A stretch of DNA of 57,720 nt from Burkholderiaceae bacterium (GCA_018780645.1 JADMJJ010000018.1:131367-189086), one strand, 5' to 3'; shown: positions 1 through 10,339, counted from the stretch's first letter. Notes: a model not told the origin generated them from the sequence alone. Numbers and translations are program-made.

Positions 1-1868
1 GCGTAGTACCGCTCGGTGAGGCGGCGCACCATCGCGTCATAGGCCTCGATCAGCTCGGGACGGATGCTGAAGTGGTCGTAATTGACGACCACATTCGCCC
101 GCTTGCCCAGCGGCCCCAGCTGACGCTGGACCTCGGCCTCGATGGCAGTGATATCGGCCTCGCCGTCCACCGCCAGGCCCTCGAAATTGATGAACAGGAT
201 CTGGCTGCGCGGGTTGAACTCGATGCGCTGCGCCAGGGGCAGCTGCAGCATGCGTTCGAGCAGATTCATGGGTCCGTCGGCGAACAGCGCGGCATCCATC
301 AGCCGCAGCTGGGGGCTGATCAAGGGCACGAAGTCCATCTGCGCCAGGATGTGGCGCTCCAGGTCTATGCCCGGCGCGATCTCGATCAGCTCCAGGCCGC
401 CGGCGTCGGCCAGGCGGAGCACGCAGCGCTCGGTCACGTACAGCACGCGCTGGCCGCGCGCCCGTGCGCGCTCGCCGCTGAAGGTGCGGTGTTCGACTTC
501 GGCGACGAATTTCTTCAGGCTGCCCTCGGCGTCGATATGCACCTTGCCGTCGGCCACGCGCACCTGCAGATCGCCGGCCGTGAACGTGCCCACGAACACC
601 ACCGCCCGCGCCGCCTGGCTGATATTGATGAAGCCGCCGGCACCGGCCAGCCGGGGGCCGAACTTGCTGACGTTCAAATTGCCCTGGGCGTCGGCCTGGG
701 CCAGGCCCAGCACGGCGATGTCCAGGCCGCCACCGTCATAGAAATCGAACTGGCTGGGCTGGTCGATGATGGCCTGGGTGTTGACCGCGGCGCCGAAGTT
801 CAGCCCGCTGGCCGGTATGCCGCCGATCACGCCGGGCTCGGCGGTCAGCGTCAGCAGCGGTATCACACCCTCCTCGGCCGCCACATCGGCCACCCCCTCG
901 GGCATGCCAATGCCCAGATTGACGACCGCATTGCGCTTGAGCTCAAGTGCCGCGCGGCGGGCAATCAGCTTGCGCTCGCTCATGGCCATCGGCGCCAGCG
1001 TGCTCATCGGCACGCGGATCTCCCCGGCGAAGGCGGCGCTGTACTGGCAGGCAAAGGTCTGCATATGGTGTTCCGGCTGCTCGGCCACGACCACACAGTC
1101 GACCAGCACGCCGGGAATCTTCACCTGACGCGGGTTCAGCGAGCCGCGCTCGGCCAGCCGTTCGACCTGGGCGATGACGACGCCGCCGCTGTTGTGCGCG
1201 GCCATGGCGATGGCCAGCGCCTCCAGCGTCAGCGCCTCGCGCTCCATGGTCAGATTGCCGTCGGGGTCGGCCGTGGTGGCGCGGATGATGCCCACCTGCA
1301 CCGGGAAGGCCTTGTAGAACAGGAACTCCTCGCCGTCGATTTCCATCAGCCGCACCAGGTCCTCGGTGGTGCGCGCGTTGATCTTGCCGCCGCTGAAGCG
1401 CGGATCGACGAAGGTGCCCAGGCCGACCGCGCTGAGCGTGCCCGGCTTGCCGGCGGCGATGTCGCGGAACAGGTGCGAGATCACGCCTTGCGGCAGGTTG
1501 TAGGCCTCGATCTCGCCGGCCACCGCCAGCGCCTGCAGCTTCGGCACCAGGCCCCAGTGGCCGCCAACGACCCGCTTGAGCAGGCCGGCATGGCCGAAAT
1601 GATTGAGCCCGCGCTCCCGTCCGTCGCCCTGGCCGGCGGCATAGACCAGGGTCAGGTTGCGCGGCGCGCCCAGGCCGGTTTCGAGCTCGGTGGCCAGGAA
1701 GCGCTCCTCCAGCGCGATGGCGATACCCTCGGCAAAGCCGATGCCTACGAAGCCTGCGGTGGCCACGGTGTCGCCGTCATGTATCAGCCGCACCGCCTCG
1801 GCGGCGCTGACGATCTTGTCGGTGCGGGCCGGATGGGCGGCGACAGCTTTGCGGACATTCGGCTGCAT
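1..1868 (-). CDS. Acyl-CoA:acetate/3-ketoacid CoA-transferase (partial, C-terminus beyond the window)
   Basis: Reverse-strand reading frame starting MQPNVRKAV and still open at base 1, so about 622 codons are visible. It carries two CoA-transferase family I halves: an N-terminal one with [13 protein letters not shown] near residue 40, and a second starting near residue 300 with [18 protein letters not shown]. The motif AEPGVIGG places the expected catalytic glutamate (forms the glutamyl-CoA thioester) at about residue 344. Fused alpha-beta arrangement is that of propionate CoA-transferase/YdiF, but the chain is longer than the usual 520-530 residues. It lies 69 bp after the SMP-30 gene and probably shares its transcript. 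It moves CoA between short acyl groups in the cytosol; the actual acyl substrate cannot be read from sequence. Confidence 0.85.
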   Translation of the reverse strand, partial: MQPNVRKAVAAHPARTDKIVSAAEAVRLIHDGDTVATAGFVGIGFAEGIAIALEERFLATELETGLGAPRNLTLVYAAGQGDGRERGLNHFGHAGLLKRVVGGHWGLVPKLQALAVAGEIEAYNLPQGVISHLFRDIAAGKPGTLSAVGLGTFVDPRFSGGKINARTTEDLVRLMEIDGEEFLFYKAFPVQVGIIRATTADPDGNLTMEREALTLEALAIAMAAHNSGGVVIAQVERLAERGSLNPRQVKIPGVLVDCVVVAEQPEHHMQTFACQYSAAFAGEIRVPMSTLAPMAMSERKLIARRAALELKRNAVVNLGIGMPEGVADVAAEEGVIPLLTLTAEPGVIGGIPASGLNFGAAVNTQAIIDQPSQFDFYDGGGLDIAVLGLAQADAQGNLNVSKFGPRLAGAGGFINISQAARAVVFVGTFTAGDLQVRVADGKVHIDAEGSLKKFVAEVEHRTFSGERARARGQRVLYVTERCVLRLADAGGLELIEIAPGIDLERHILAQMDFVPLISPQLRLMDAALFADGPMNLLERMLQLPLAQRIEFNPRSQILFINFEGLAVDGEADITAIEAEVQRQLGPLGKRANVVVNYDHFSIRPELIEAYDAMVRRLTERYY

Positions 1869-1937
1869 GGGGGCTCCGTGCGATTTGCTGTTGGCATTGA
1901 GAGCCAAAGCACCCCGCCCTGCAACCGGGCTTTCCCG

Positions 1938-2837
<900 letters not shown>

Positions 2838-3015
2838 GGGGACCAGGGAAGTGAAGCTGTGAAAGCCTGCAGTCTGGGCCGCACCGACCGTCGGCGGGCG
2901 GCGTCTGCGGGCGCTCAAACGCAGCTTGGCGGCGTATTCTTGGGTCAGCCCTGGCGCTTGTATCGCGCCAGGGCCTTCGCCAACCACAAGCCCCTTCCGG
3001 GCCTTGTGTGCGGGC

Positions 3016-3483
3016 TCAGCCCAGCGGGAGTGCCAGGCTGCGTTTGCTCGCCTCAAGCACAAAGGTGCTGCGGAATTTCCTGATGTTCGCATCGTCAAAG
3101 AACAGCTCGCGCGACAGGCGCTCGTAGTCGGCCATGTCGGCGGCCACCAGCATCAGCACGAAGTCGCTGTCGCCGGCCACGTAATAGCATTGCTGGACCT
3201 GGGGGTGGGCGGCCATGCGGCGCTTGAAGCCATCAATCAAGGCCTCCTTGCTGGCCACGGCCAGTTCCACCTCGACCAGCGCCGTCACGCCGAGCCCCAG
3301 GGCCTGGGGGTCCAGCAGGGCCACCTCGGCGCTGATCACGCCCTGCTCGCGCAGGCGCTTGATGCGGCGCTGCACGGCGGTGGCCGACAGGCCGATGGCC
3401 TGGGCCAGTTGCTCCGAACTGACGCGGCAATCGGCTTGCAGGCGGGCCAGGATCTGACGGTCGAATTTGTCCGGCGTGGGCAT
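3016..3483 (-). CDS. Lrp/AsnC family transcriptional regulator
   Basis: 155 residues, the normal size for the family. N-terminal winged helix-turn-helix (residues about 5-55: FDRQILARLQADCRVSSEQL, then LSATAVQRRIKRLREQGVI), followed by an AsnC/RAM ligand-binding domain (VTALVEVELAV, VQQCYYVAGDSDFVLMLVA, NIRKFRSTFVLEASK). Such proteins form octamers that sense amino acids or related metabolites. It is upstream of and co-directional with the SMP-30 lactonase and CoA-transferase (178 bp gap with nothing else recognisable), and divergent from the RNase gene with 53 bp between the starts, so it may control either side. The effector is not predictable. Confidence 0.92.
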   Translation of the reverse strand: MPTPDKFDRQILARLQADCRVSSEQLAQAIGLSATAVQRRIKRLREQGVISAEVALLDPQALGLGVTALVEVELAVASKEALIDGFKRRMAAHPQVQQCYYVAGDSDFVLMLVAADMADYERLSRELFFDDANIRKFRSTFVLEASKRSLALPLG

Positions 3484-3536
3484 AGTCCCAGTATAGAGAT
3501 CGGCCGCCGCGGCCCATCTGCGACAATCCGCCGCCT

Positions 3537-5567
3537 ATGTATGCTCTCTTTGATGACGCCGGTAAATTCCTGGCCGGCCGTGTGATGTCCGAAGCCGACA
3601 GCTCCATGCAAGTGGAGCTCGACTCGGGCAAACGCGTGAAGGTGAAAGCCGCCAATGTGCTGCTGAAATTCGACAAGCCGGCCCCCGCCGAGCTGATCGC
3701 CGAAGGCCAGCGCCTGGCCCAGGAGATCGACCTCGACCTGGCCTGGGAATTCGCTCCCGACAACGAATTCACCTTCGCCGAGCTCGCGCGCGACTATTTC
3801 GACGCCAAGGCCAGCATGGCCCACCAGGCCGCGGCGCTGTTCCGGCTCTACGAGGCGCCGCACTACTTCCGCCGCATCGGCAAGGGCCAGTTCAAGAAGG
3901 CGCCCGAGGAAATCGTCAAGGCAGCCCTCTTGGGCATCGAGCGCAAGCGCCTGCAGGCCCTGCAGATCGAGGCCTGGGCCAAGGAGCTGGCCGCCGGCCA
4001 ATGCCCGGAGCCGGTGCGCACCGAGATTTACAAGATCCTGTTCAAGCCCGACAAGAACGGCCCCGAGTACAGGGCCGTGGTCGAGGCGACCAAGCTGGCA
4101 CACAAGGCACCGCTGGACCTGCTGCAGGCGGCCGGCGCGATCGCCAGCCCCTACCAGTTCCACTGGCGGCGTTTCCTGTTCGAGCAGTTCCCCAAGGGCA
4201 CGGGCTTCCCGGCGCTCAGCGCTCCGGCGATCAAGGACGATCTGCCGCTGGCACAGGTGCAGGCCTTCTCGATCGACGATTCGGCCACCACCGAGATCGA
4301 CGATGCGCTGTCGGTGCAGGGACTGGGCACCGGCACCATCGTGTTCGGCGTGCACATTGCCGCGCCGGGCCTGGCCATTCAGCCCGACTCGCCGCTGGAC
4401 AAGGTCGCACGCGAGCGCCTGTCCACCGTCTATATGCCGGGCTGGAAGCTGACCATGCTGCCCGACGAGGTGGTGCAGACCTACACCCTGATGGCCGGGC
4501 GCGACTGCCCCGCCATCTCGCTGTACGTGACGATGGACGAGGCCACCTTGGAAGTGCGTGGCAGCGAGACCAGGATAGAGCGCGTGCCCATCGTCGCCAA
4601 TTTGCGCCACGACCAGCTCGATGCCATCGTCACCGAGGCCTCATTGACCGGCGAAGCTGCGGCAGACTACGAATTCGCCAAGGAACTGGCTTTCACCTTC
4701 CGCCTCGCCAAGCACCTGAAGGCCAAGCGCGAGGTGGTGCGCGGCAAGCCCGAGACCTTCAACCGGCCGGACTACAACTTCAAGCTCGATGGCGACGGCA
4801 ACGAGCCCAAGGGCCAGGAGACGGTGCGCATCAGCACCCGCCAGCGAGGCGCGCCGCTGGACCTGATCGTTGCCGAGGCAATGATTCTGGCCAACAGCAC
4901 CTGGGGCGGCTGGCTCAACGAGCTGGGCCTGCCAGGCATCTACCGCAGCCAGGCGAGTCTCGCGCCCGGCATCAAGGTGCGCATGGGCACCAAGGCCGCA
5001 CCGCACGCCGGCATGGGCGTGGCGCAATACACCTGGGCGACCTCGCCGCTGCGCCGCTATGTGGACCTGGTCAACCAGTGGCAGATCATTGCCTGCGCCA
5101 AGCATGGCCGCACGGCCGCCCTGGTGGCGCCGTTCAAGCCCAAGGACGCGGCGCTGTTCTCCATCATCTCCGGCTTCGATGCCGCCTACAGCGCCTACAA
5201 CGGCTTCCAGTCGGGCATCGAACGCTACTGGACCCTGCGCTATCTGGCGCAGAACGAGATCCAGGAGCTGGACGCCAGCGTGATGAAGGACGGCCTGGTG
5301 CGGGCCGACACCCTGCCCCTGGTCTTCAAGGCCATGGGCGCCGAGAACATGGCGCGCGGCGCGCACGTGCGGGTGCGCATCACCGGCATGGACGAGATGA
5401 CACTGGACCTGCACGCGAACGTCATCGCCAAGCTCGATGAGGCGGTGGCTGCGGCCGAGGAAGTCGAAGAGGCCGACGAGGAGGAGACGGCCGGCCCGCT
5501 GACACTGGCCATCGACATGACCGGCGAAGGCGAGGAAGCCGCGCCGGTGGCGGAAGGCAAGGCCTAA
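3537..5567 (+). CDS. RNB-domain exoribonuclease (RNase II/R family)
   Basis: 676 residues. The N-terminal ~150 residues look like the small-barrel RNA-binding part (MYALFDDAGKFLAGRV; KRVKVKAANVLLKF). The RNB catalytic block starts near residue 245 with FSIDDSATTEIDDALSV. Compared with E. coli RNase II (Asp201/207/209/210) the second aspartate is Glu here, which is typical of the plastid/cyanobacterial-like RNB subgroup rather than a dead site. Downstream, YMPGWKLTMLPDEV and YTWATSPLRRYVDLVNQWQ match the RNB core. The acidic alanine/glutamate-rich tail after about residue 630 is probably disordered. Role: 3'-5' hydrolytic decay of RNA in the cytosol. Followed after 8 bp by the TonB-like gene. 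Confidence 0.92.
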   Translation: MYALFDDAGKFLAGRVMSEADSSMQVELDSGKRVKVKAANVLLKFDKPAPAELIAEGQRLAQEIDLDLAWEFAPDNEFTFAELARDYFDAKASMAHQAAALFRLYEAPHYFRRIGKGQFKKAPEEIVKAALLGIERKRLQALQIEAWAKELAAGQCPEPVRTEIYKILFKPDKNGPEYRAVVEATKLAHKAPLDLLQAAGAIASPYQFHWRRFLFEQFPKGTGFPALSAPAIKDDLPLAQVQAFSIDDSATTEIDDALSVQGLGTGTIVFGVHIAAPGLAIQPDSPLDKVARERLSTVYMPGWKLTMLPDEVVQTYTLMAGRDCPAISLYVTMDEATLEVRGSETRIERVPIVANLRHDQLDAIVTEASLTGEAAADYEFAKELAFTFRLAKHLKAKREVVRGKPETFNRPDYNFKLDGDGNEPKGQETVRISTRQRGAPLDLIVAEAMILANSTWGGWLNELGLPGIYRSQASLAPGIKVRMGTKAAPHAGMGVAQYTWATSPLRRYVDLVNQWQIIACAKHGRTAALVAPFKPKDAALFSIISGFDAAYSAYNGFQSGIERYWTLRYLAQNEIQELDASVMKDGLVRADTLPLVFKAMGAENMARGAHVRVRITGMDEMTLDLHANVIAKLDEAVAAAEEVEEADEEETAGPLTLAIDMTGEGEEAAPVAEGKA

Positions 5568-5575
5568 CACCCCCA

Positions 5576-6430
5576 ATGCCGGCCTGGCCCAAGCTCAGCA
5601 CCGTTCAGATCGCCCTGCTCGCCTCGGTGGCGGTGCATGCAGCGCTGCTGACGGTGCGCTTCGTCGATCCGGAGGGCTTCAACCGCGTGTTCAAGGACAC
5701 GCCGCTGGAGGTGGTGCTGGTCAACTCGCGCTCGGAGACGGCGCCGGTCAAGGCGCAGGCGCTGGCCCAGGCCAATCTGAATGGCGGCGGCATGGCCGAG
5801 AGCGGCCGTGCCACCTCGCCGCTGCCGCCATCCACTGTGATGGAGGTCGGCGAGACCACCGAGTTGCAGCGCGCCCAGATCGACAAGCTGCAAGAACAGC
5901 AGCAGCAGTTGCTGGCGCAGATCCGCCGCGAGCTGGCCCTGCTGCCCGCACCCGACCCGGCCCGCGACAAGGGCTCGCCCAAGGCCCGTGACCAGGACGA
6001 GCGCCGCCGCCAGCTGGTGCAGCTGCTGGCCGAGATCGAGAAGCGGGTCAACGCCGAGAACGCCCGGCCGCGCAAACGCTATGTGAGTCCGGCCACGCAA
6101 GAGGTCGTCTATGCCCAGTACTACGACGCGCTGCGCCGCCGCATCGAGGAGCGCGGCACGCGCGACTTCCCGGAGCACCGGGGCAAGAAGCTCTACGGCG
6201 AGCTGACGATGAATATCCACGTCGATCTGCGTGGGCGGGTGATAGAGACCGACATCGTTGCCTCGTCCGGCAACAAGCAGTTGGACCGCCGCGCCGTCGC
6301 CATCGTCCGCGCGGCCGGGCCCTTCGGCCTGTTCACCCAGGCCATGCGCCAGGGCGCCGAAGTGCTGGTGATCACGTCAAAATTCCGTTTCACGCGGGAA
6401 GACGGCTTGGAAACAAGCCTGTCCAATTGA
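5576..6430 (+). CDS. TonB-like C-terminal domain protein
   Basis: 284 residues: short cytosolic N-terminus, one membrane anchor (LSTVQIALLASVAVHAALLTV, about residues 6-27), a periplasmic linker with a Gln/Glu-rich likely coiled coil (LQRAQIDKLQEQQQQLLAQI), and a TonB/TolA-type C-terminal domain from about residue 190 (YYDALRRRIEERGTRDFPEH, GELTMNIHVDLRGRVIETDIVASSGNKQLDRRAVAIV). Family members couple inner membrane energy to outer membrane transporters or act as structural cell-envelope proteins. No exbB/exbD is nearby, and the gene sits in a housekeeping run (RNase, this, aroE, mtgA), so a dedicated siderophore role is not supported. Confidence 0.85.
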   Translation: MPAWPKLSTVQIALLASVAVHAALLTVRFVDPEGFNRVFKDTPLEVVLVNSRSETAPVKAQALAQANLNGGGMAESGRATSPLPPSTVMEVGETTELQRAQIDKLQEQQQQLLAQIRRELALLPAPDPARDKGSPKARDQDERRRQLVQLLAEIEKRVNAENARPRKRYVSPATQEVVYAQYYDALRRRIEERGTRDFPEHRGKKLYGELTMNIHVDLRGRVIETDIVASSGNKQLDRRAVAIVRAAGPFGLFTQAMRQGAEVLVITSKFRFTREDGLETSLSN

Positions 6431-6441
6431 GAAGACAAGCC

Positions 6442-7278
6442 ATGGACCTCTACGCCATTCTGGGCAACCCGGTCGAGCACAGCCAGTCGCCCTTCATCCA
6501 TGCCCAGTTCGCGGCACAGACCGGCCAGGCACTGCGCTACGAGCGCCTGCTCTGCCCGCTGGACGGCTTTGCCACTGCGGTCAAGGCCTTCGCCGACGGC
6601 GGAGCCAAGGGCTGCAACATCACCGTGCCGTTCAAGTTCGAGGCCTATGCCTTGGCCCCCAAGCGCAGCGAGCGAGCCCGGCTGGCCGGTGCCGCCAATG
6701 TGCTGCGCTTCGATGCCGACGGCTGGTTCGGCGACAACACCGATGGCATAGGCCTGGTGCGCGACATCGAGCAGAACGCCGGCGTCGCGCTGGCGGGCAA
6801 GCGAGTGCTGATGCTGGGCGCCGGTGGCGCAGCGGCCGGAGCGCTGGGCCCCTTGATCGCCGCCCGCCCGGCCGAACTGGTGCTGGCCAACCGCACGGTG
6901 GCCAAGGCGCAGGCGCTGGTGGACGCCCACGCCGACTGGGCGGCGCAACATGACGTGCGCCTGATCGCATCCGGCCTGGACGACTGTGGCGCAGGCTTTA
7001 ATGTGCTGATCAATGGCACGGCCAGCAGCATCGCCGGCGCCGAAGTGCCGGTCTCGCCCGCAGTGCTGGCCCCCGGCGCGCTGGCTTTGGACATGATGTA
7101 CGGCACCAATGCCCAGGGCTTTCTGGACTGGGCCGCGGCCCATGGGGCGACGCCACGCGATGGCCTGGGCATGCTGCTGGAACAGGCGGTCGAGGCCTTC
7201 TACGTCTGGCGCGGCCTGCGGCCCGAGGGTGCGCCGGTGCTCAGCGCGCTGCGCGAGCGCCTGGGGCTCGCCGCATGA
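6442..7278 (+). CDS. aroE: Shikimate dehydrogenase (NADP+)
   Basis: 278 residues from the ATG at 6442 (MDLYAILGNPVEHSQSPFIH) preceded by GAGAAG; an upstream TTG at 6427 would overlap the previous gene. Shikimate-binding site SQSPFIH, catalytic Lys in NITVPFKFEA, Asp in FGDNTDGIGL, nucleotide-binding GAGGAAAGAL and the C-terminal DGLGMLLEQAVEAFYVWRG are all present. It reduces 3-dehydroshikimate to shikimate in aromatic amino acid synthesis. Its stop overlaps the start of mtgA (ATGA), so the two are translationally coupled. aroQ, another shikimate pathway enzyme, lies 2 kb downstream on the same strand. Confidence 0.97.
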   Translation: MDLYAILGNPVEHSQSPFIHAQFAAQTGQALRYERLLCPLDGFATAVKAFADGGAKGCNITVPFKFEAYALAPKRSERARLAGAANVLRFDADGWFGDNTDGIGLVRDIEQNAGVALAGKRVLMLGAGGAAAGALGPLIAARPAELVLANRTVAKAQALVDAHADWAAQHDVRLIASGLDDCGAGFNVLINGTASSIAGAEVPVSPAVLAPGALALDMMYGTNAQGFLDWAAAHGATPRDGLGMLLEQAVEAFYVWRGLRPEGAPVLSALRERLGLAA

Positions 7279-8036
7279 AAGCTGCACTGCGCCATGGCGG
7301 CCGGCTGCTGGCGCTGCTGGTGCTGTCCCTGCTCGCCCTGCAGCTTTATTTCCTGATCCGCATCGCGCTGATGGCTGTGGTGGACCCGCAATCCACCACC
7401 TTCCAGCGTTCGGAGGCCTGGCGTCTGCTGACCGAGAAGCACTACATCGCCTGGAGCCAGCAATGGGTGGATGATGCAGCGCTGTCCAAGAACCTCAAGC
7501 GCGCCGTCATCGCCAGCGAGGACGCCAGCTTCAGCGACCATGGCGGCGTGGACTGGGATGCGATCGAGAAGGCCTGGGAGCGCAATCAGCGCGAGGAGGC
7601 CAGGCTCGACAAGCTCAAACCCAAGCCCAAGGCGGGCACGGCGGTCGAAAAGCCCAAACCCACGCCCAAGGTCGTCGGCGGCTCGACCATCACCCAGCAA
7701 CTGGCCAAGAACCTGTTCCTCGGCAGCGAGCGCAGCCTGGCACGCAAGGGCCAGGAGTTCGTCATCACGCTGATGCTGGAGGCGGTCCTGAGCAAGCAGC
7801 GCATTCTTGAGATCTACCTGAACAGCGTCGAATGGGGCGAAGGCGTGTTCGGCGCCCAGGCTGCGGCGCGGCACTATTTCCGCATCGATGCCGCCAGGCT
7901 CAGCGCCAACCAGGCCGCGCGGCTGGCGGTGATGCTGCCGGCGCCGAAGCGCTTCGAAAAACGCCCCAATACCGGCTACGTGCTGGGGCGGGCGGGCACC
8001 ATCGAGGCCCGCATGGGCGGCATCGAGCTGCCCTGA
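7275..8036 (+). CDS. mtgA: Monofunctional biosynthetic peptidoglycan transglycosylase
   Basis: 253 residues. N-terminal membrane anchor (LLALLVLSLLALQLYFLIRIALMA), then a GT51 domain with the catalytic Glu in VIASEDASFSDHGGVDWDAI, GGSTITQQLAKNLFLGSERS, and KQRILEIYLNSVEWGEGVFGAQAAARHYF. It polymerises lipid II into glycan strands on the periplasmic face without a transpeptidase domain. Compared with E. coli MtgA there is an extra Lys/Pro-rich stretch of about 20 residues (residues about 113-133, KLKPKPKAG to PTPKVV) between the catalytic helix and the GGSTI motif. The start overlaps the aroE stop by 4 bp. Confidence 0.95.
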   Translation: MKAALRHGGRLLALLVLSLLALQLYFLIRIALMAVVDPQSTTFQRSEAWRLLTEKHYIAWSQQWVDDAALSKNLKRAVIASEDASFSDHGGVDWDAIEKAWERNQREEARLDKLKPKPKAGTAVEKPKPTPKVVGGSTITQQLAKNLFLGSERSLARKGQEFVITLMLEAVLSKQRILEIYLNSVEWGEGVFGAQAAARHYFRIDAARLSANQAARLAVMLPAPKRFEKRPNTGYVLGRAGTIEARMGGIELP

Positions 8037-8081
8037 TAGCCCTTCGGCGGGCCACTTCTGCCCTGCTGCCTAGAATGCACC

Positions 8082-8696
8082 ATGCCTCCCGCCTCTGATC
8101 TGACGATTGAAATCGCCGCCATTGCCGCCCGTCTGGTCGTCGATGAGGGCATGGAATACGGCCCGGCCAAGCGGCGCGCCGTGAAAAGCCTGGGTCGTGG
8201 CCTGGAGCGGCGCGTCGAGCTGCCCGACAACGACCTGCTCGAGGAACAGGTGCGCGAGCACATCGCCCTGTTCTGCGGCGACACCCAGCCGCAGGAGCTG
8301 GCCGCCATGCGCGAGGTGGCGGCGCTGTGGATGCAGCGCCTGGCCGAGTTCCGCCCGCACCTGACCGGCTCGGTCTGGCGCGGCACGGCGACGCGGCTGT
8401 CGGCCGTGCATCTGCAGCTGTACTGCGACGACTCCAAAGCGGCCGAGATCGCGCTGATCAACCAGCGGGTCGACTACGACGTGGGTAGCACCACCGGCCC
8501 GCGGGGTCGCGAGGTCGACGTGCTGACCGTCGCCACGCCCAGCCCGGGCTTGGGCGAGCTGGTGACCGTGCATTGCAGCGTGCTGGACTATGACGACCTG
8601 CGCGGCGGCCTGAAGGCCGACGCCAAGGGCGAACGTGAACGTGGTGACCTGCCGGCGCTGCGCCGGCTGATGGAGAGCGGCAATGCAGCGGCGTGA
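8082..8696 (+). CDS. Conserved hypothetical protein, possibly nucleotidyltransferase-like
   Basis: 204 residues, no signal peptide or membrane segment. The first 90 residues are helical and charged (IAAIAARLVVDEGMEYGPAKRRAVKSLG; ALFCGDTQPQELAAMREVAA). The segment HLTGSVWRGTATRLSAVHLQLYCDDSKAAEIALI resembles the G-S...LxLYxDD pattern of a nucleotidyltransferase-type fold, but I cannot identify a full set of catalytic aspartates with certainty. Its 3' end overlaps the start of the TlpA-like thioredoxin gene by 14 bp, so both are probably translated together. I recognise the pair as recurring in Burkholderiales but do not know its function. Confidence 0.7.
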   Translation: MPPASDLTIEIAAIAARLVVDEGMEYGPAKRRAVKSLGRGLERRVELPDNDLLEEQVREHIALFCGDTQPQELAAMREVAALWMQRLAEFRPHLTGSVWRGTATRLSAVHLQLYCDDSKAAEIALINQRVDYDVGSTTGPRGREVDVLTVATPSPGLGELVTVHCSVLDYDDLRGGLKADAKGERERGDLPALRRLMESGNAAA

Positions 8697-9234
8697 CTGG
8701 TTGGTGGGCGGCGTCGGCGCTGCCGCGGCGCTGGTAGGCGCGGGCTGGGCCTGGCGCCGGCAGGCAACGCCGGTGGAATCGGCCACGCCGCCGCAAACGT
8801 CCGATGGCGACGATTTGAGCGCTCTCTGGACCGCCAGCTTCACCCGGCCCGATGGCGGCGAACTGAAGATGGCCGACCTCCGCGGCAAGCCGCTGTTGAT
8901 CAATTTCTGGGCCACCTGGTGCGCGCCCTGCGTCAAGGAGATGCCGGACCTGGACCGTTTCCAGCAAGACTTTGCCAAACAGGGCTGGCAGGTTGTCGGC
9001 CTGGCGATCGACGGCCCGACGCCGGTGCGCGAGTTTCTGCAAAAAGTGAAAATCAGCTTTCCAATCGGCCTGGCCGGCCTGGAGGGTACCGACCTGGGCC
9101 GGGCGCTGGGCAACAAGCAGGGCGGCCTGCCCTACACCGTGGTCATCGGCCGCACGGGCAAACCCCTGTGGCGCAAGCTGGGCGGCAGCCACTACGATGA
9201 ACTGGCGGCAAAAGCGGCCGAGTGGTCATCCTGA
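8683..9234 (+). CDS. TlpA-family thioredoxin-like protein
   Basis: 183 residues. The N-terminus MQRRDWLVGGVGAAAALVGAGW has a twin arginine followed by a hydrophobic stretch, so it is exported or membrane-anchored to the periplasm. A thioredoxin fold follows with the redox motif WCAPC (NFWATWCAPCVKEMPDL), the cis-Pro loop GGLPYTVVIG and the ending of TlpA/ResA proteins. Such proteins reduce disulfides of periplasmic clients, for example apocytochromes c. A CcsA-like cytochrome biogenesis gene is present in this window, but 25 kb away. Its start overlaps the preceding unknown gene. Confidence 0.9.
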   Translation: MQRRDWLVGGVGAAAALVGAGWAWRRQATPVESATPPQTSDGDDLSALWTASFTRPDGGELKMADLRGKPLLINFWATWCAPCVKEMPDLDRFQQDFAKQGWQVVGLAIDGPTPVREFLQKVKISFPIGLAGLEGTDLGRALGNKQGGLPYTVVIGRTGKPLWRKLGGSHYDELAAKAAEWSS

Positions 9235-9342
9235 TCTGTCAATTCTTTTCTTTGCAGGCCGAATTGGCGATCTGAGCCTAAAACGCTTAAACTTCCGCCT
9301 TTCCGCTTCAGGATCACCGGAATTCCCGGGTCCCAGCCCAGT

Positions 9343-9804
9343 TTGAAACAGCTTCTTGTCATCCATGGTCCCAATCTGAACCTCTTGGGCGTTCGTGAGC
9401 CAGGGGTCTATGGTGCGGTGACATTGGAGCAAATCAATGCTGATTTGACGAAGATCGCCGAAGATGCGGGCGCCAAACTGGATTGCTTTCAAAGCAACCA
9501 TGAAGGCGCCTTGATCGACCGCGTGCAGGCAGCGCGAAGCGACGGCACGGCCTTCATCATCATCAATCCGGCCGGCTACACCCACACCAGCGTGGCCCTG
9601 CGCGACGCCCTGGCCGCGGTGGCCCTGCCCTTTGTCGAAGTCCATCTTTCCAATATCCACAAACGAGAGGCGTTCCGCCACCACTCGTTCTTTTCCGAAC
9701 TGGCCGTAGGCGTGATCTGCGGTCTGGGCCCGGCCGGCTACCGGCTTGCCCTGGACTACGCGCTCGCGCATTCCCTAGCCACGGCCGCCTCCAGCGCAAG
9801 CTAG
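9343..9804 (+). CDS. aroQ: 3-dehydroquinate dehydratase, type II
   Basis: 153 residues from a TTG start, chosen because family members begin [16 protein letters not shown] and no ATG is available in register. Active-site features: [17 protein letters not shown] (Arg and Tyr of the flexible lid), [20 protein letters not shown] (Asn and His), [18 protein letters not shown]. It dehydrates 3-dehydroquinate to 3-dehydroshikimate as a cytosolic dodecamer. It lies 63 bp before accB, an arrangement common in proteobacteria. The TTG start may keep expression low. Confidence 0.96.
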   Translation: MKQLLVIHGPNLNLLGVREPGVYGAVTLEQINADLTKIAEDAGAKLDCFQSNHEGALIDRVQAARSDGTAFIIINPAGYTHTSVALRDALAAVALPFVEVHLSNIHKREAFRHHSFFSELAVGVICGLGPAGYRLALDYALAHSLATAASSAS

Positions 9805-9867
9805 AGTCCAGGGCTACGGCACGGCCGGCACCCATCCCCATAACAATATGTCCGTTGGAGAAAACCT

Positions 9868-10329
9868 ATGGATCTGCGCAAGCTCAAGACCCTGATCGAC
9901 CTGGTGTCCGAATCGAACATCTCCGAACTGGAGATCACCGAAGCCGAAGGCAAGGTGCGCATCGTCAAGTCCGAGGGCGGCCAGGCCATGCCCTATGTGC
10001 AGCAGCAGGCGCCCCAGACCATGGCTTACGCGCCCGCAGCGGCATCGGTGGCGGCAGCGGCACCGGTCGCGACCCCTGCCGCTCCGGTGGAAACCGGCCA
10101 TATCGTGAAGTCGCCCATGGTGGGCACCTTCTATCGCTCGTCCAATCCCGGCTCCAAGCCCTTTGTCGAGATCGGCAGCCAGGTCAAGGAAGGCGATGCG
10201 GTGTGCATCATCGAGGCGATGAAGATCATGAACGAGATTGATGCCGACCGCGCCGGCACGATCACGCAGATCCTGTGCGAGAACGGCCAGGCGATCGAGT
10301 TTGGCCAGCCGCTATTCATCATCGAGTGA
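9868..10329 (+). CDS. accB: Acetyl-CoA carboxylase biotin carboxyl carrier protein
   Basis: 153 residues. N-terminal helical region (MDLRKLKTLIDLVSESNISELEITEAEGKVRIVKSE in pieces), an Ala/Pro/Val linker (about residues 50-75), and a C-terminal biotinyl domain with the biotinylated Lys in CIIEAMKIMNEI and the thumb region around HIVKSPMVGTFYRSSNPGS. A TTGGAG ribosome-binding site lies 9 bases before the ATG. It carries CO2 on biotin between AccC and the carboxyltransferase in malonyl-CoA formation. accC follows after 10 bp. Confidence 0.97.
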   Translation: MDLRKLKTLIDLVSESNISELEITEAEGKVRIVKSEGGQAMPYVQQQAPQTMAYAPAAASVAAAAPVATPAAPVETGHIVKSPMVGTFYRSSNPGSKPFVEIGSQVKEGDAVCIIEAMKIMNEIDADRAGTITQILCENGQAIEFGQPLFIIE

Positions 10330-10339
10330 TTGAAGACCG

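Noticed and set aside
3537-5567. RNB nuclease with a missing catalytic aspartate
   Set aside because: The Glu in IDDSATTEIDDA is the normal residue in the plastid/cyanobacterial-like RNB subgroup, so it is not evidence of inactivity.
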